NCBI RefSeq assembly: GCF_020055635.1 | Contig: NZ_JAIPUT010000024.1 | Location: forward strand, 1-59,750 | Direction: 5' to 3' | DNA from: Marivita sp. | Lineage (GTDB): Bacteria; Pseudomonadota; Alphaproteobacteria; Rhodobacterales; Rhodobacteraceae | Length of the DNA: 59,750 nucleotides | Part shown: piece by piece, positions 15,959 through 24,361 of the stretch | Numbering within the stretch: the first letter of the stretch is position 1 | Layout: each line of letters starts with the position of its first letter | Made by a program: the position numbers and the translations under genes | Notes under the pieces: generated by a model | Database searches by the model: none | The model's input: only the letters and a program-made list of their open reading frames with translations | Told to the model about the DNA's origin: nothing

Positions 15959-17257
15959 ATGTCTCGCGCACTCATGCCCAACCTGCTCACGCCGCAGGAT
16001 CTCGAACCCAACTGGGAATGGCGGGAACGCCTGCCCGCCTGGGGCCACACCTCGGTCGATTTCGAACGCCGGATCGACCATGATCGCCTGCGCCGCTACC
16101 GCCTGGCGCGCACGCGTCAGTCGTTGCAGAACTCGCAGGCCGGGTCGCTGCTGCTCTTTGACGTGAACAACATCCGCTATGTCACCGCCACCAAGATCGG
16201 CGAATGGGAGCGGGACAAGATGTGCCGCTTCTGCCTGCTGACGGGCGACGATTCTCCTTACGTCTGGGATTTCGGTTCGGCCGCGGTGCATCACAAGCGC
16301 CATTCCGACTGGCTTGAGCCGGATCATTGCCTTGCCGGCGTCGTCGGCATGCGCGGGACCATTCCGCCCGAGTTTGGCCTGATGCGCAAATACGCCAAGA
16401 TGATCGCCCAGCTGATCAAGGATGCGGGCATGGCCGACATGCCGGTGGGTGTGGACTATGCCGAAACGGCGATGTTCCACGCGCTCAAGGAAGAAGGCAT
16501 CAACGTCGTTGACGGTCAGCAGATCATGCTGGCGGCCCGCGAGATCAAGAACTGGGACGAAATCCAGTTGCTCACCCAGGCCGCCGCGATGGTCGATGGC
16601 GTCTACCACATGATCTACGAGGAACTGAAACCGGGTGTGCGCGAGAATGACATCGTCGCAATGTCCAACAAGCTGCTCTATGAGATGGGGTCGGATGACG
16701 TCGAGGCGATCAACGCCATCTCCGGCGAACGCTGCAACCCGCATCCGCATAATTTCACGGACAGGTTGATCCGCCCGGGCGACCAGGCGTTCTTCGACAT
16801 CCTGCAAAGCTACCAGGGCTATCGGACCTGCTATTACCGCACCTTCAATGTGGGCCGCGCCACCCCGGCGCAGAACGACGCCTACGTCAAGGCGCGCGAA
16901 TGGATCGACGCGTCCATCGCGATGATCAAACCCGGAGTGTCCACCGACAAGGTGGCCGAGGTCTGGCCAACCGCCGAAAGCCTTGGCTTCCCCAACGAAG
17001 ACGCGGCCTTCGGTCTGCAATTCGGCCACGGTCTGGGCCTTGCCCTGCATGAACGCCCGATCATCAGCCGCGCGGTCAGCCTCGATCACCCGATGGAGAT
17101 CCAGACCGGCATGGTCTTCGCGCTCGAAACCTACTGTCCGGCCGCCGACGGCTACTCGGCGGCGCGGATCGAGGAAGAGGTGGTGGTGACCGAGACGGGA
17201 TGCGAGGTGATCAGCCTTTTCCCCGCCGAGGAACTGCCCATCGCGAACCGTTACTAG
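15959..17257 (+). CDS. M24-fold (pita-bread) protein, DddP/Xaa-Pro peptidase/creatinase-like, altered metal site
   Basis: 432-residue two-domain protein: a creatinase-type N-terminal domain (SLLLFDVNNIRYVTATKIGE) and a pita-bread catalytic domain. Four of the five usual metal ligands are present (D280, H357, E390, E405), but the second bridging Asp of the DxxxxxxxxxxD motif is C291 in GYRTCYYRTF. The overall pattern resembles roseobacter DddP-like M24 proteins as well as peptidases; creatinase shows that the fold can work as a non-metal hydrolase. ATG 15959 follows ACGGAG by 6-7 nt. Function is uncertain; a C-N or C-S bond-cleaving role on the locus substrate is possible. Confidence 0.75.
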   Translation: MSRALMPNLLTPQDLEPNWEWRERLPAWGHTSVDFERRIDHDRLRRYRLARTRQSLQNSQAGSLLLFDVNNIRYVTATKIGEWERDKMCRFCLLTGDDSPYVWDFGSAAVHHKRHSDWLEPDHCLAGVVGMRGTIPPEFGLMRKYAKMIAQLIKDAGMADMPVGVDYAETAMFHALKEEGINVVDGQQIMLAAREIKNWDEIQLLTQAAAMVDGVYHMIYEELKPGVRENDIVAMSNKLLYEMGSDDVEAINAISGERCNPHPHNFTDRLIRPGDQAFFDILQSYQGYRTCYYRTFNVGRATPAQNDAYVKAREWIDASIAMIKPGVSTDKVAEVWPTAESLGFPNEDAAFGLQFGHGLGLALHERPIISRAVSLDHPMEIQTGMVFALETYCPAADGYSAARIEEEVVVTETGCEVISLFPAEELPIANRY

Positions 17258-17270
17258 CAGCGGTTCGCCG

Positions 17271-17304
17271 CCCTGCCCTGCGGCGCTCCCTCCGCCGGGC
17301 AGGG
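17271..17304 (+). terminator. Stem-loop, possible weak or partial terminator
   Basis: CCCTGCCC (17271-17278) pairs with GGGCAGGG (17297-17304), with an inner GCGG/CCGC extension, giving a 12-bp stem with one mismatch. Only TTGTTC follows, so termination would be partial. It sits between the M24 gene and the dehydrogenase complex genes. Confidence 0.45.
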
Positions 17305-17335
17305 TTGTTCGCCTGTACGCTCCACGAGGATCAAA

Positions 17336-18331
17336 ATGGCCAAGACAAAAACAAACACCGAAGATTACCTGCAGATGTACCGCCAGATGGTGCGCATCCG
17401 CACCTTCGAGGACAATGCCAACAAGCTGTATCTCGACGCCAAGATGCCGGGGCTGACGCACATGTATTCCGGCGAGGAAGCCGTCGCCGTGGGCATCTGC
17501 GAAGCGTTGAAGGTGACCGACAAGATCACCTCGACCCATCGCGGGCACGGGCATTGCGTCGCCAAGGGCGCGGCCTTCAAGGAAATGTTCTGCGAATTGC
17601 TTGGCAAGGAAGAAGGCTATTGCCGTGGCAAGGGCGGGTCGATGCACATCGCCGACCAGTCGAACGGCAACCTGGGCGCAAACGCCATCGTCGGCGGGTC
17701 CATGGGCATCGCCACCGGGTCGGCCTTTACCGCCAAGATGCTGGGCACGGATGACGTGACGGTGTGCTTTTTCGGCGATGGCGCCACCGCGCAGGGCCTT
17801 CTCTACGAGGTCATGAACATGGCGGCGCTCTGGAAGCTGCCGGTGATCTATGCCTGCGAAAACAACGGCTATTCGGAATATACCAGGACCGAGGAAATCG
17901 CCGCCGGGTCGATCACCGCCCGCGCCGAGGCGTTCGGCATCGAGGCGCACCAGGTCGACGGGCAGGATGTTCTGGCCGTCAACACGCTGACGCAAAAGCT
18001 GGTGGCACGTGCGCGCAAGGGCGAAGGGCCGTTCTTTCTCGAATTGATGACCTATCGCTACCATGGCCACCATGTCGGCGACATCAACCGCGAATACTAC
18101 CGGACCAAGGACGAAGAGAAGGACTGGAAGGAAAACCGCGACCCGATCATCCGCTTCCGGGGCTGGCTCGTGTCCGAAGGCATCGCCTCGGAAGACGAGA
18201 TCGAGGCGATGAACGCCGAGGTCAGGCAGGACGCGGAACAGGCCGTCGATTACGCCCTGAACGCCAAGTACCCGGATGTGTCCGAAGTGGACATGCATGT
18301 CTACAGCGACATCAAGCACGCGCTGGCCTGA
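17336..18331 (+). CDS. 2-oxoacid dehydrogenase E1 component, alpha subunit (PDH/acetoin dehydrogenase type)
   Basis: 331-residue ThDP-dependent subunit. It has the E1-alpha phosphate and ThDP-binding signatures THRGHGHCVAKG, GKGGSMHI, GDGATAQGLLYEVMN and ENNGYSEYT, and LELMTYRYHGHHVGD near the phosphorylation-loop region. With the beta subunit, encoded 10 nt downstream, it decarboxylates a 2-oxoacid (or cleaves acetoin) and acylates the lipoyl domain of E2. The context beside a sugar importer rather than house-keeping pdh genes suggests a substrate-specific complex. Confidence 0.93.
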   Translation: MAKTKTNTEDYLQMYRQMVRIRTFEDNANKLYLDAKMPGLTHMYSGEEAVAVGICEALKVTDKITSTHRGHGHCVAKGAAFKEMFCELLGKEEGYCRGKGGSMHIADQSNGNLGANAIVGGSMGIATGSAFTAKMLGTDDVTVCFFGDGATAQGLLYEVMNMAALWKLPVIYACENNGYSEYTRTEEIAAGSITARAEAFGIEAHQVDGQDVLAVNTLTQKLVARARKGEGPFFLELMTYRYHGHHVGDINREYYRTKDEEKDWKENRDPIIRFRGWLVSEGIASEDEIEAMNAEVRQDAEQAVDYALNAKYPDVSEVDMHVYSDIKHALA

Positions 18332-18341
18332 GGAGAGAACG

Positions 18342-19337
18342 ATGCGAGAAATTACCCTGTCCCAGGCCGTCAACGAAGCGCTGGCCGAAGAAATGCGCCG
18401 CGACGAGCGGGTGTTCATCATCGGTGAAGACGTGGCCGAAGCGGGCACCCCCTTCAAGGTGCTGGCCGGTCTGGTCGAGGAGTTCGGCACCGGTCGCGTG
18501 GTGGACACGCCGATCGCCGAACCCGGCTTCATGGGGATCGCCGTGGGGGCTGCCATGACCGGCACCCGGCCTGTCGTCGACCTGATGTTCGGCGATTTCA
18601 TCTACCTGATCATGGACCAGCTTTGCAACCAGGCGGCCAAGACGCATTACATGTCGGGGGGCAAGCTCAACGTGCCGCTGGTCCTGCGCACCAACCTGGG
18701 CGCGACCCGCCGGTCGGCGGCGCAGCACAGCCAGTCCCTGCAGGCGCTGGTGGCGCATATTCCCGGCCTGAAGGTGGCGATGCCGTCCTCGGCCTACGAA
18801 GCCAAGGGCCTGATGAAGACCGCCATCCGCGACGACAACCCGGTGGTGATCTTCGAAGACAAGCTGATGTACCAGGACAAGGCCCCGGTGCCGGAAGAGG
18901 AATACCTGATCCCCTTCGGCGAGGCCAATATCAAGCGCGAAGGCACGGACATCACGCTGATCGGCACCTCGTCGATGGTGCAGGTCGCCGAGAAGGCCGC
19001 CGAGATCCTGGCCCGCGAAGGCATCGAGGCCGAGGTGATCGACCCCCGCACCATCGTGCCGCTGGACGAGGCGACGCTGCTGAAAAGCGTCCGCAAGACC
19101 TCGCGCGCCATCGTCATCGATGAGGGGCATCAAAGCTACGGTGTCACCGCCGAGATCGCCAGCCGGATCAACGAAAAGGCGTTCTACCATCTTGACGCGC
19201 CGGTACTGCGCATGGGGGCGATGGACGTCCCGGTGCCGTTCTCGCCCGCGCTGGAAGACGTCACCGTGCCGACACCCGAGGGTGTGGCCGAAAACGCGCG
19301 GCGGCTCATGTCAGGGGAGATGATACATGCCGCATGA
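18342..19337 (+). CDS. 2-oxoacid dehydrogenase E1 component, beta subunit
   Basis: 331-residue transketolase-like subunit. It begins MREITLSQAVNEALAEEMRR, with GEDVAEAGTPFKVLAGL and the IAEPGFMGIAVGAAM core motif, and ends in the transketolase C-terminal domain (VIDPRTIVPLDEATLLKSV). AGGAGAG lies 5 nt upstream of the ATG. It overlaps the E2 lipoyl gene by 11 bp, indicating translational coupling and fixed stoichiometry of the complex. Confidence 0.94.
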   Translation: MREITLSQAVNEALAEEMRRDERVFIIGEDVAEAGTPFKVLAGLVEEFGTGRVVDTPIAEPGFMGIAVGAAMTGTRPVVDLMFGDFIYLIMDQLCNQAAKTHYMSGGKLNVPLVLRTNLGATRRSAAQHSQSLQALVAHIPGLKVAMPSSAYEAKGLMKTAIRDDNPVVIFEDKLMYQDKAPVPEEEYLIPFGEANIKREGTDITLIGTSSMVQVAEKAAEILAREGIEAEVIDPRTIVPLDEATLLKSVRKTSRAIVIDEGHQSYGVTAEIASRINEKAFYHLDAPVLRMGAMDVPVPFSPALEDVTVPTPEGVAENARRLMSGEMIHAA

Positions 19338-20646
19338 CGTCACGATGCCTCAGCTGGGCATGGCGCAGGATGCGGGCAAGATCGTGTCCTGGCTCAAGGC
19401 GCCGGGTGATCCGGTGGCCGAGGGCGATGCGCTTTTCGAGGTGGAAACCGACAAGGCCACGATGGAGGTCGAGGCGCAGGCGGCGGGCTTTTTGTCCGGC
19501 GTGACGGCTGCGGCGGGCGAGGATGTGCCCGTCGGGCAGGTGATTGCCCGGATCACCGAAGAGGCCGAGGACGACTCCGCTCCGCCCGAGCCCTCTGCGC
19601 CCTCTGCGCCCTCTGCGCCTCAGTCCAGCGGCGGTGACGATCTGCCCGAGGGCATAGAGGTGACCATGCCGCAACTGGGCATGGCGCAGGACAGTGGCCT
19701 GCTCGTGGCGTGGCACAAGTCCCCCGGTGACGCGGTTCAGGCCGACGATGTCCTGTTCGAGGTGGAAACCGACAAGAGCACGATGGAAGTGCCCGCCGGG
19801 GCCGATGGTTACCTGGCCGCCACCCTTGCCGAGGCGGGCGAGGATGTGCCGGTCGGCAACGCGGTCGCCGTCATTTCCGCCGAAGCGCCGTCCAACCCGG
19901 TGACCCGGTCTGCCGCGGCGGCCAAGGCCCCTGCCCCCAAGGCCGAGCCTGAGCAGGCTGAGAAACCGACAGAGCGTGAAACAAGACAAAAGCCCGCCAG
20001 CAAACCCGCACCGAAAACGGCGCCCGCGAATTCTGCCAACGGGCGCATCCTCGCGTCGCCGAAGGCGCGCAAGATGGCGCTGGACCAAGGGCTTGACCTG
20101 AACCGCCTGGTCGAGGCCGGACACCCGCAGCCCTATCACGTGGCCGATCTCGAGGTGCTGAAATCCCTGCCCACCAAGTCCGCCCAGACGAACGCGGTCC
20201 AGACCCGGCATCTGACAGCCGAGATCCCCGCCGATGGGTTTGCCGATTTCGCCCGCTGGGCCGCAGACACCGCCGGATTGTCCGATCAAAACGCCCTTCT
20301 GGCCGGTCTGGCGGCAGCCTGCCTGCCCACGGGAACCGGCACGGTGCGCGTCGAGGCGTTGGGGCAGTCACATAGCTATGCCGTGATGCCCGGCCCGCTA
20401 TCCACCATCCAGCCTGCCGAACCGGACAGGCCCGCCGACCTGATCCTGCGCGATCTGCGTTTCAGCCGGATCACGTCTGTCCACCTCGGGGCCGAGCCCG
20501 CGCCTGTCCTGACCCTGGCTCGCAACGGCGACGCCTTGGCGATCACGCTGGAATGCGCAGGAGATCACCTGACCGCATCCGACGCCCTCACCCTGCTTTC
20601 CGAATTCGCAGGCCGGATGGAGCAACCGCTCCGCCACCTGCTCTAG
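19327..20646 (+). CDS. Di-lipoyl E2-like protein with E3-binding domain and degenerate acyltransferase region
   Basis: 439 residues. Two lipoyl domains occupy residues 1-80 and 108-188, with lipoylation lysines K43 and K150 (both in EVETDK). They are joined by a Pro-Ala linker. A peripheral subunit-binding domain follows at about 239-275 (ILASPKARKMALDQGLDL). The C-terminal 160 residues are far shorter than an E2 catalytic domain and lack the DHRxxxG active-site motif. The protein therefore resembles an E3-binding protein or lipoyl donor rather than a full acyltransferase. The complete catalytic domain is encoded separately at 22098. Confidence 0.85.
   Translation: MPHDVTMPQLGMAQDAGKIVSWLKAPGDPVAEGDALFEVETDKATMEVEAQAAGFLSGVTAAAGEDVPVGQVIARITEEAEDDSAPPEPSAPSAPSAPQSSGGDDLPEGIEVTMPQLGMAQDSGLLVAWHKSPGDAVQADDVLFEVETDKSTMEVPAGADGYLAATLAEAGEDVPVGNAVAVISAEAPSNPVTRSAAAAKAPAPKAEPEQAEKPTERETRQKPASKPAPKTAPANSANGRILASPKARKMALDQGLDLNRLVEAGHPQPYHVADLEVLKSLPTKSAQTNAVQTRHLTAEIPADGFADFARWAADTAGLSDQNALLAGLAAACLPTGTGTVRVEALGQSHSYAVMPGPLSTIQPAEPDRPADLILRDLRFSRITSVHLGAEPAPVLTLARNGDALAITLECAGDHLTASDALTLLSEFAGRMEQPLRHLL
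19591..19617 (+). repeat. Three tandem 9-bp repeats in the lipoyl linker
   Basis: CCCTCTGCG occurs three times in direct succession and encodes a Pro-Ser-Ala repeat in the flexible linker between the two lipoyl domains. Such a repeat can change length by slippage without shifting the frame. Confidence 0.85.
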
Positions 20647-20661
20647 GCCATGGAGACCCGC

Positions 20662-22092
20662 ATGGAATTCACCGATCTCTACATCAACGGAACTTGGGTT
20701 CCGGGGGCCGACAAGGAGCGCTTCGACGTCATCAACCCTGCCACCGAACAGGTTCTGGCCTCGGTCGCATCAGCCGGGATCGCCGATGCCGATGCCGCGC
20801 TCGATGCGGCGGAAAAGGCGATGGCCGACTGGGCCGCGCGCACGCCCCGCCAAAGGTCCGAAGTCCTGCGCAAGGCGTGGGAACTGATGACCGCGCGGCT
20901 GGATGAGTTTGCGCACATGATCACGCTGGAAAACGGCAAGGCGGGCACCGATGCCAAGGGCGAGGCGACCTATGCCGCCGAATTCTTCCGCTGGTTCGCC
21001 GAGGAAGCGGTACGCGCCGACGGGCTGATCACACATGCCCCGGCCTCCGGCGCGCGCATCATGGTGCAGCACAAACCGGCCGGGCTGGCTGTTCTGGTCA
21101 CGCCCTGGAACTACCCCGCCGCGATGGGCACCCGCAAGATCGCCCCGGCGCTGGCGGCTGGCTGCGGCGTGATCATCAAACCCGCCTCCGAAACGCCGCT
21201 GACCATGCTGGCGCTGATGCCGCTGCTGGAAGAAGCCGGAGTGCCGCCCGGTCTGGTCAACGTGCTGCCCTCGAAGAAGACCGGCGCGCTGGTGGACCAC
21301 ATGCTGCATGATCCGCGTGTTCGCGTGGTCAGCTTTACCGGCTCCACGGGTGTCGGGCGCAAGCTCTTGAAATCCGCCGCCGACCAGGTGCTGAAACCGG
21401 CGATGGAACTGGGCGGCAACGCGCCTGTGGTGGTATTCGAGGATGCCGACATGGACACCGCGATCGAAGGCACGATGCTGGCCAAGATGCGCAACCTGGG
21501 CGAGGCCTGCACGGCGGCGAACCGCATCTACGTGCATGAAGACATCGCCGAAGCCTTCACGCAGCGGCTGACCGAAAAGATGTCCGCGCTCAAGGTTGGC
21601 GACGGCACCGACCCGTCCGTCGATGTCGGCCCGCTGGTGAACGCTCAAACCCGCGAGAAGGTGGCGGAATTTGTCGCCGACGCGGTCGCCAAGGGCGCCA
21701 GGATCGAATGTGGCGGCACCACGCCCGAAGGCACAGGGTACTATTACCCGCCAACCGTCCTGTCGAACGTGCCGGAAACCGCCGACTGCGTGCATGACGA
21801 GATTTTCGGACCGGTCGCCGCGATCCAGACCTTCGCCGATCAGGAAGAGGTCATCCGGCGCGCGAACGCCACCGAGTACGGTCTTGTCGCCTATGTGTTT
21901 TCCGGCGACATGAAACGCGCCCTGCAGGTTTGTGAACGGCTCGATTACGGCATGGTCGGGCTGAACCGCGGGCTTGTCTCCGACCCGGCGGCACCGTTCG
22001 GCGGCACCAAGCAATCGGGGCTCGGGCGCGAGGGCGGGCATGAAGGCATGCTCGAATTCATGGAAACACAATACATCTCGGCAAGCTGGTGA
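20662..22092 (+). CDS. NAD(P)-dependent aldehyde dehydrogenase (succinate-semialdehyde dehydrogenase-like)
   Basis: 476-residue ALDH. The cofactor and catalytic motifs are VTPWNYPAAMGTRKIAPAL, FTGSTGVGRKL, MELGGNAPVVVFEDADMD with the general-base Glu, and the nucleophile Cys in NLGEACTAANR. The ATG at 20662 follows GGAG by 6 nt and gives the usual MEFTDLYINGTW start; ATG 20650 would add four residues. It lies between the two E2 genes, so it is part of the dehydrogenase operon. It would oxidise an aldehyde from the same pathway to an acid. Confidence 0.93.
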   Translation: MEFTDLYINGTWVPGADKERFDVINPATEQVLASVASAGIADADAALDAAEKAMADWAARTPRQRSEVLRKAWELMTARLDEFAHMITLENGKAGTDAKGEATYAAEFFRWFAEEAVRADGLITHAPASGARIMVQHKPAGLAVLVTPWNYPAAMGTRKIAPALAAGCGVIIKPASETPLTMLALMPLLEEAGVPPGLVNVLPSKKTGALVDHMLHDPRVRVVSFTGSTGVGRKLLKSAADQVLKPAMELGGNAPVVVFEDADMDTAIEGTMLAKMRNLGEACTAANRIYVHEDIAEAFTQRLTEKMSALKVGDGTDPSVDVGPLVNAQTREKVAEFVADAVAKGARIECGGTTPEGTGYYYPPTVLSNVPETADCVHDEIFGPVAAIQTFADQEEVIRRANATEYGLVAYVFSGDMKRALQVCERLDYGMVGLNRGLVSDPAAPFGGTKQSGLGREGGHEGMLEFMETQYISASW

Positions 22093-22097
22093 GCGGT

Positions 22098-22991
22098 ATG
22101 AGTGATGTCATAGCAGCCCCCTCCGTACGCGCCCTTGCGCTCAAGAAAGGCATCGACATCGACGCGCTGGCCCGCGATCTGGGCCGCACCACCATTGCGC
22201 GCGAGGATTTGGAGGCCCGAAAGCCCGCAGCAGCGGCAGCCGCGCCGGGGCCCGCCGGAGACACGTCTTACTGGGACGTCGATCACGGCCAATACGGCCC
22301 GGTGAGTGAAGAACCGATGAGCCGGTTCGCACAGGTGGCCGCGAAAAACCTGGCCGCCGCGAACAGCCTGATCCCGCAGGTGACCCATCATGACCGCGCC
22401 GATGTCAGCGCGATCGAGGCTTTGCGCAGATCGCTGAGGCCCGAGGCGCAGGCGCGCGGCGTCAAGCTGACCGCGCTGGCCTTTCATGCCAAGGCGCTGG
22501 CCCGCGCGCTGCGGGAGTTTCCCCGCTTCAACGCGTCGCTGTCTGCGGATGGCAAGACGTTGATCCTCAAGGACTACGTGCATATCGGGATTGCCGTCGA
22601 CACCGCCCACGGGCTGATGGTGCCGGTGCTGCGGGATGTCGACAAGAAGGGTCTCTGGCAGATCGCCGCCGAAATCACCGATCTTGCCAGCCGCGCGCAG
22701 GCCCGCAAGGTGGCGCCGGACGAGATGGGTGGCGCGTCCATGTCGATCTCGAACCTCGGCGGTATTGGCGGCATCGGGTTCACCCCCATCGTCAACCCGC
22801 CCGAGGTGGCGATCCTGGGCCTGACGCGGACCGAAACAGTGACCGTCTGGGACGGCGACACGCCACGCCCCGTGCCGATGGTGCCGCTTGATCTGAGCTA
22901 CGACCACCGGGTGATCAACGGTGCCGACGCCGCACGGTTCGTGAGTCACCTTGCCGGGTTGATCGCAGAGCCGCGCCGGATCATGATCTGA
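22098..22991 (+). CDS. Lipoyl-less E2 acyltransferase (subunit-binding plus catalytic domain)
   Basis: 297 residues: a peripheral subunit-binding domain at about 7-40 (APSVRALALKKGIDIDALAR), a Pro-Ala linker, then a full chloramphenicol-acetyltransferase-like catalytic domain. The active-site motif is SYDHRVINGADAARF, with H270 catalytic and Asn in place of the common Asp, as in some functional E2 proteins. SISNLGGIGGIGFTPIVNPP is the conserved core. No lipoyl domain is present, so it must use lipoyl groups supplied by the protein at 19327. A GTG at 22089 that overlaps the ALDH stop is an alternative start. Confidence 0.88.
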   Translation: MSDVIAAPSVRALALKKGIDIDALARDLGRTTIAREDLEARKPAAAAAAPGPAGDTSYWDVDHGQYGPVSEEPMSRFAQVAAKNLAAANSLIPQVTHHDRADVSAIEALRRSLRPEAQARGVKLTALAFHAKALARALREFPRFNASLSADGKTLILKDYVHIGIAVDTAHGLMVPVLRDVDKKGLWQIAAEITDLASRAQARKVAPDEMGGASMSISNLGGIGGIGFTPIVNPPEVAILGLTRTETVTVWDGDTPRPVPMVPLDLSYDHRVINGADAARFVSHLAGLIAEPRRIMI

Positions 22992-22993
22992 TC

Positions 22994-23737
22994 ATGGCGA
23001 CCGACCTGCATATCGACCTGACCGGCAAGACCGCGCTGGTGACCGGTGCAAGCCGTGGCATCGGCGCCGCCATTGCCAAATGCCTGGCCGCGTGCGGCGC
23101 AAGAGTGATCGGGATCGGCACGGGCATCGAGGCCGATGGCACGGGGGATGGCATCCTCCCGATGAATTGCGACCTGTCGGACCGTGCGCAGATTGACGCC
23201 CTGCTGGCCCGTCTCGACGGCGATGGGCATGAGATCGACATCCTGGTCAACAATGCCGGGATCATCCGCCGGGCCGAGGCCGCGGTTCACGACACCGACG
23301 ACTGGGACGCGGTGATGGCGGTGAACCTCGACGCGGTCTTCCTGCTGTGCCGCGAACTGGGCCGGCGGATGGTGGATCGCGGGTCCGGCAAGATCGTCAA
23401 CGTGGCCTCGGTGCTGTCCTTCCAGGGCGGTATCCTCGTGCCGGGATATGCCGCGTCCAAAGGGGCCGTTGCGCAGCTGACCAAGGCCTTTGCCAATGAA
23501 TGGGCCGCCAAGGGTGTGAACGTGAACGCCATTGCGCCGGGCTATGTCGCGACCGACAATACGTCGGCCCTGCAAGCGGACGCGGAGCGCTCTGCCGACC
23601 TGATGGTGCGCGTTCCGGCGGGGCGCTGGGGCACGCCCGACGACATCGCTTGGCCGGTCGCGTTCCTGGCCAGCGACGCGGCGGCGTTCATTCACGGAGT
23701 TGTCCTGCCGGTGGACGGGGGATGGCTGTCGCGCTGA
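22994..23737 (+). CDS. SDR family oxidoreductase (KduD-like)
   Basis: 247-residue short-chain dehydrogenase with VTGASRGIGAAIAK, NNAGIIRR, VASVLSFQGG and catalytic YAASK, ending HGVVLPVDGGWL. The NNAGIIRR and FQGGILVPGYAASKGAV patterns recall 2-deoxy-D-gluconate 3-dehydrogenases. It starts 2 nt after the E2 stop and is the last gene of the rightward operon, before a terminator for the opposite strand. Confidence 0.92.
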   Translation: MATDLHIDLTGKTALVTGASRGIGAAIAKCLAACGARVIGIGTGIEADGTGDGILPMNCDLSDRAQIDALLARLDGDGHEIDILVNNAGIIRRAEAAVHDTDDWDAVMAVNLDAVFLLCRELGRRMVDRGSGKIVNVASVLSFQGGILVPGYAASKGAVAQLTKAFANEWAAKGVNVNAIAPGYVATDNTSALQADAERSADLMVRVPAGRWGTPDDIAWPVAFLASDAAAFIHGVVLPVDGGWLSR

Positions 23738-23765
23738 ACAGCACGGCCGGGTCTCGTTTCGGTGG

Positions 23766-23808
23766 TCACAAAAAGAAAACGCGTGGCTGGAGGGAAACCA
23801 ACCACGCG
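23766..23808 (-). terminator. Rho-independent terminator of csbD transcript
   Basis: On the minus strand an 11-bp stem (23798-23808 pairing with 23780-23790, one mismatch) has a 7-nt loop and is followed by GTTTTCTTTTTGTG. On the plus strand there is no T-run, so it serves mainly the leftward csbD unit. Confidence 0.75.
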
Positions 23809-23834
23809 CTTGGTACGTGCCTTCTGACCGAGGG

Positions 23835-24032
23835 TCAGACGTTGTTCAGGATGCGGTCCACGGTAGAGCGCACATCCTCCTTGGAACGGCCGAGCTTCTG
23901 CTGAAGCACACCTTCCATCTGTTCGCGATCGCCCTTGGCCTGTTCGATGTCGTCATCGGACAATTCGCCATAGGTTTCACGCAATTGGCCTTTGATTTCG
24001 GTCCATTTACCTTCGATCTGGTCGCGATCCAT
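23835..24032 (-). CDS. csbD: CsbD family stress protein
   Basis: 65-residue hydrophilic, helical protein starting MDRDQIEGKWTEIKGQLRE, the signature of CsbD-like proteins, followed by GDREQMEGVLQQKLG. Members are induced by general stress in many bacteria; molecular role unknown. It lies 21 nt downstream of a small membrane protein gene that has an EcfG-type promoter, so it is probably part of the general stress regulon. Confidence 0.93.
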   Translation of the reverse strand: MDRDQIEGKWTEIKGQLRETYGELSDDDIEQAKGDREQMEGVLQQKLGRSKEDVRSTVDRILNNV

Positions 24033-24053
24033 TCGGCTCTCCTTTCAGTCTGT

Positions 24054-24299
24054 TCAATTCGATTCGACGTCGGCGTCGTCCTCGGGAGCCTCGACATCGA
24101 CGGTGGGAACGCTCACTTCGACGTCCTCTTCATCCACCTCGACATCCCCGACCTCGGTGTCGTATTCGGGCATGTTGCCGCTATCGACAGACACTTCGGG
24201 CAGCACGCCCTCTTCTGTCTGGTCGACATCGACCATGTAGACCCCGAACGCCACGGCGATTACGAGAACGATGGCCCCGATGATCGCTCCGGTTTTCAT
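24054..24299 (-). CDS. Small membrane protein with acidic tail
   Basis: 81 residues: MKTGAIIGAIVLVIAVAFGVYM forms one N-terminal membrane segment or uncleaved signal anchor, followed by an extremely acidic Val/Glu/Asp-rich tail outside. AAGGAGT precedes the ATG at 24299. An EcfG-type promoter lies 30-54 bp upstream. The layout (one helix, acidic tail) is shared with the protein at 39333 in the same regulon. Function not recognised. Confidence 0.75.
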   Translation of the reverse strand: MKTGAIIGAIVLVIAVAFGVYMVDVDQTEEGVLPEVSVDSGNMPEYDTEVGDVEVDEEDVEVSVPTVDVEAPEDDADVESN

Positions 24300-24328
24300 C
24301 GTGCACACTCCTTTTCAGTCAGGAAGGT

Positions 24329-24353
24329 AACGATGACCGCGCCGGATGGTTCC
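24329..24353 (-). promoter_or_regulatory. EcfG-type promoter for acidic membrane protein-csbD
   Basis: Minus strand GGAAC (24353-24349), 16 bp, CGTT (24332-24329). Matches the alphaproteobacterial general stress consensus exactly and is placed 30 bp before the start codon at 24299. Confidence 0.8.
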
Positions 24354-24361
24354 AGTGCGTC

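Noticed and set aside
15944-18601. 885-codon open frame on the minus strand across the M24 and dehydrogenase genes
   Set aside because: It is antisense to genes with clear families and motifs; its translation is rich in Arg, Gly and His without recognisable motifs, as expected for a shadow frame in GC-rich DNA.
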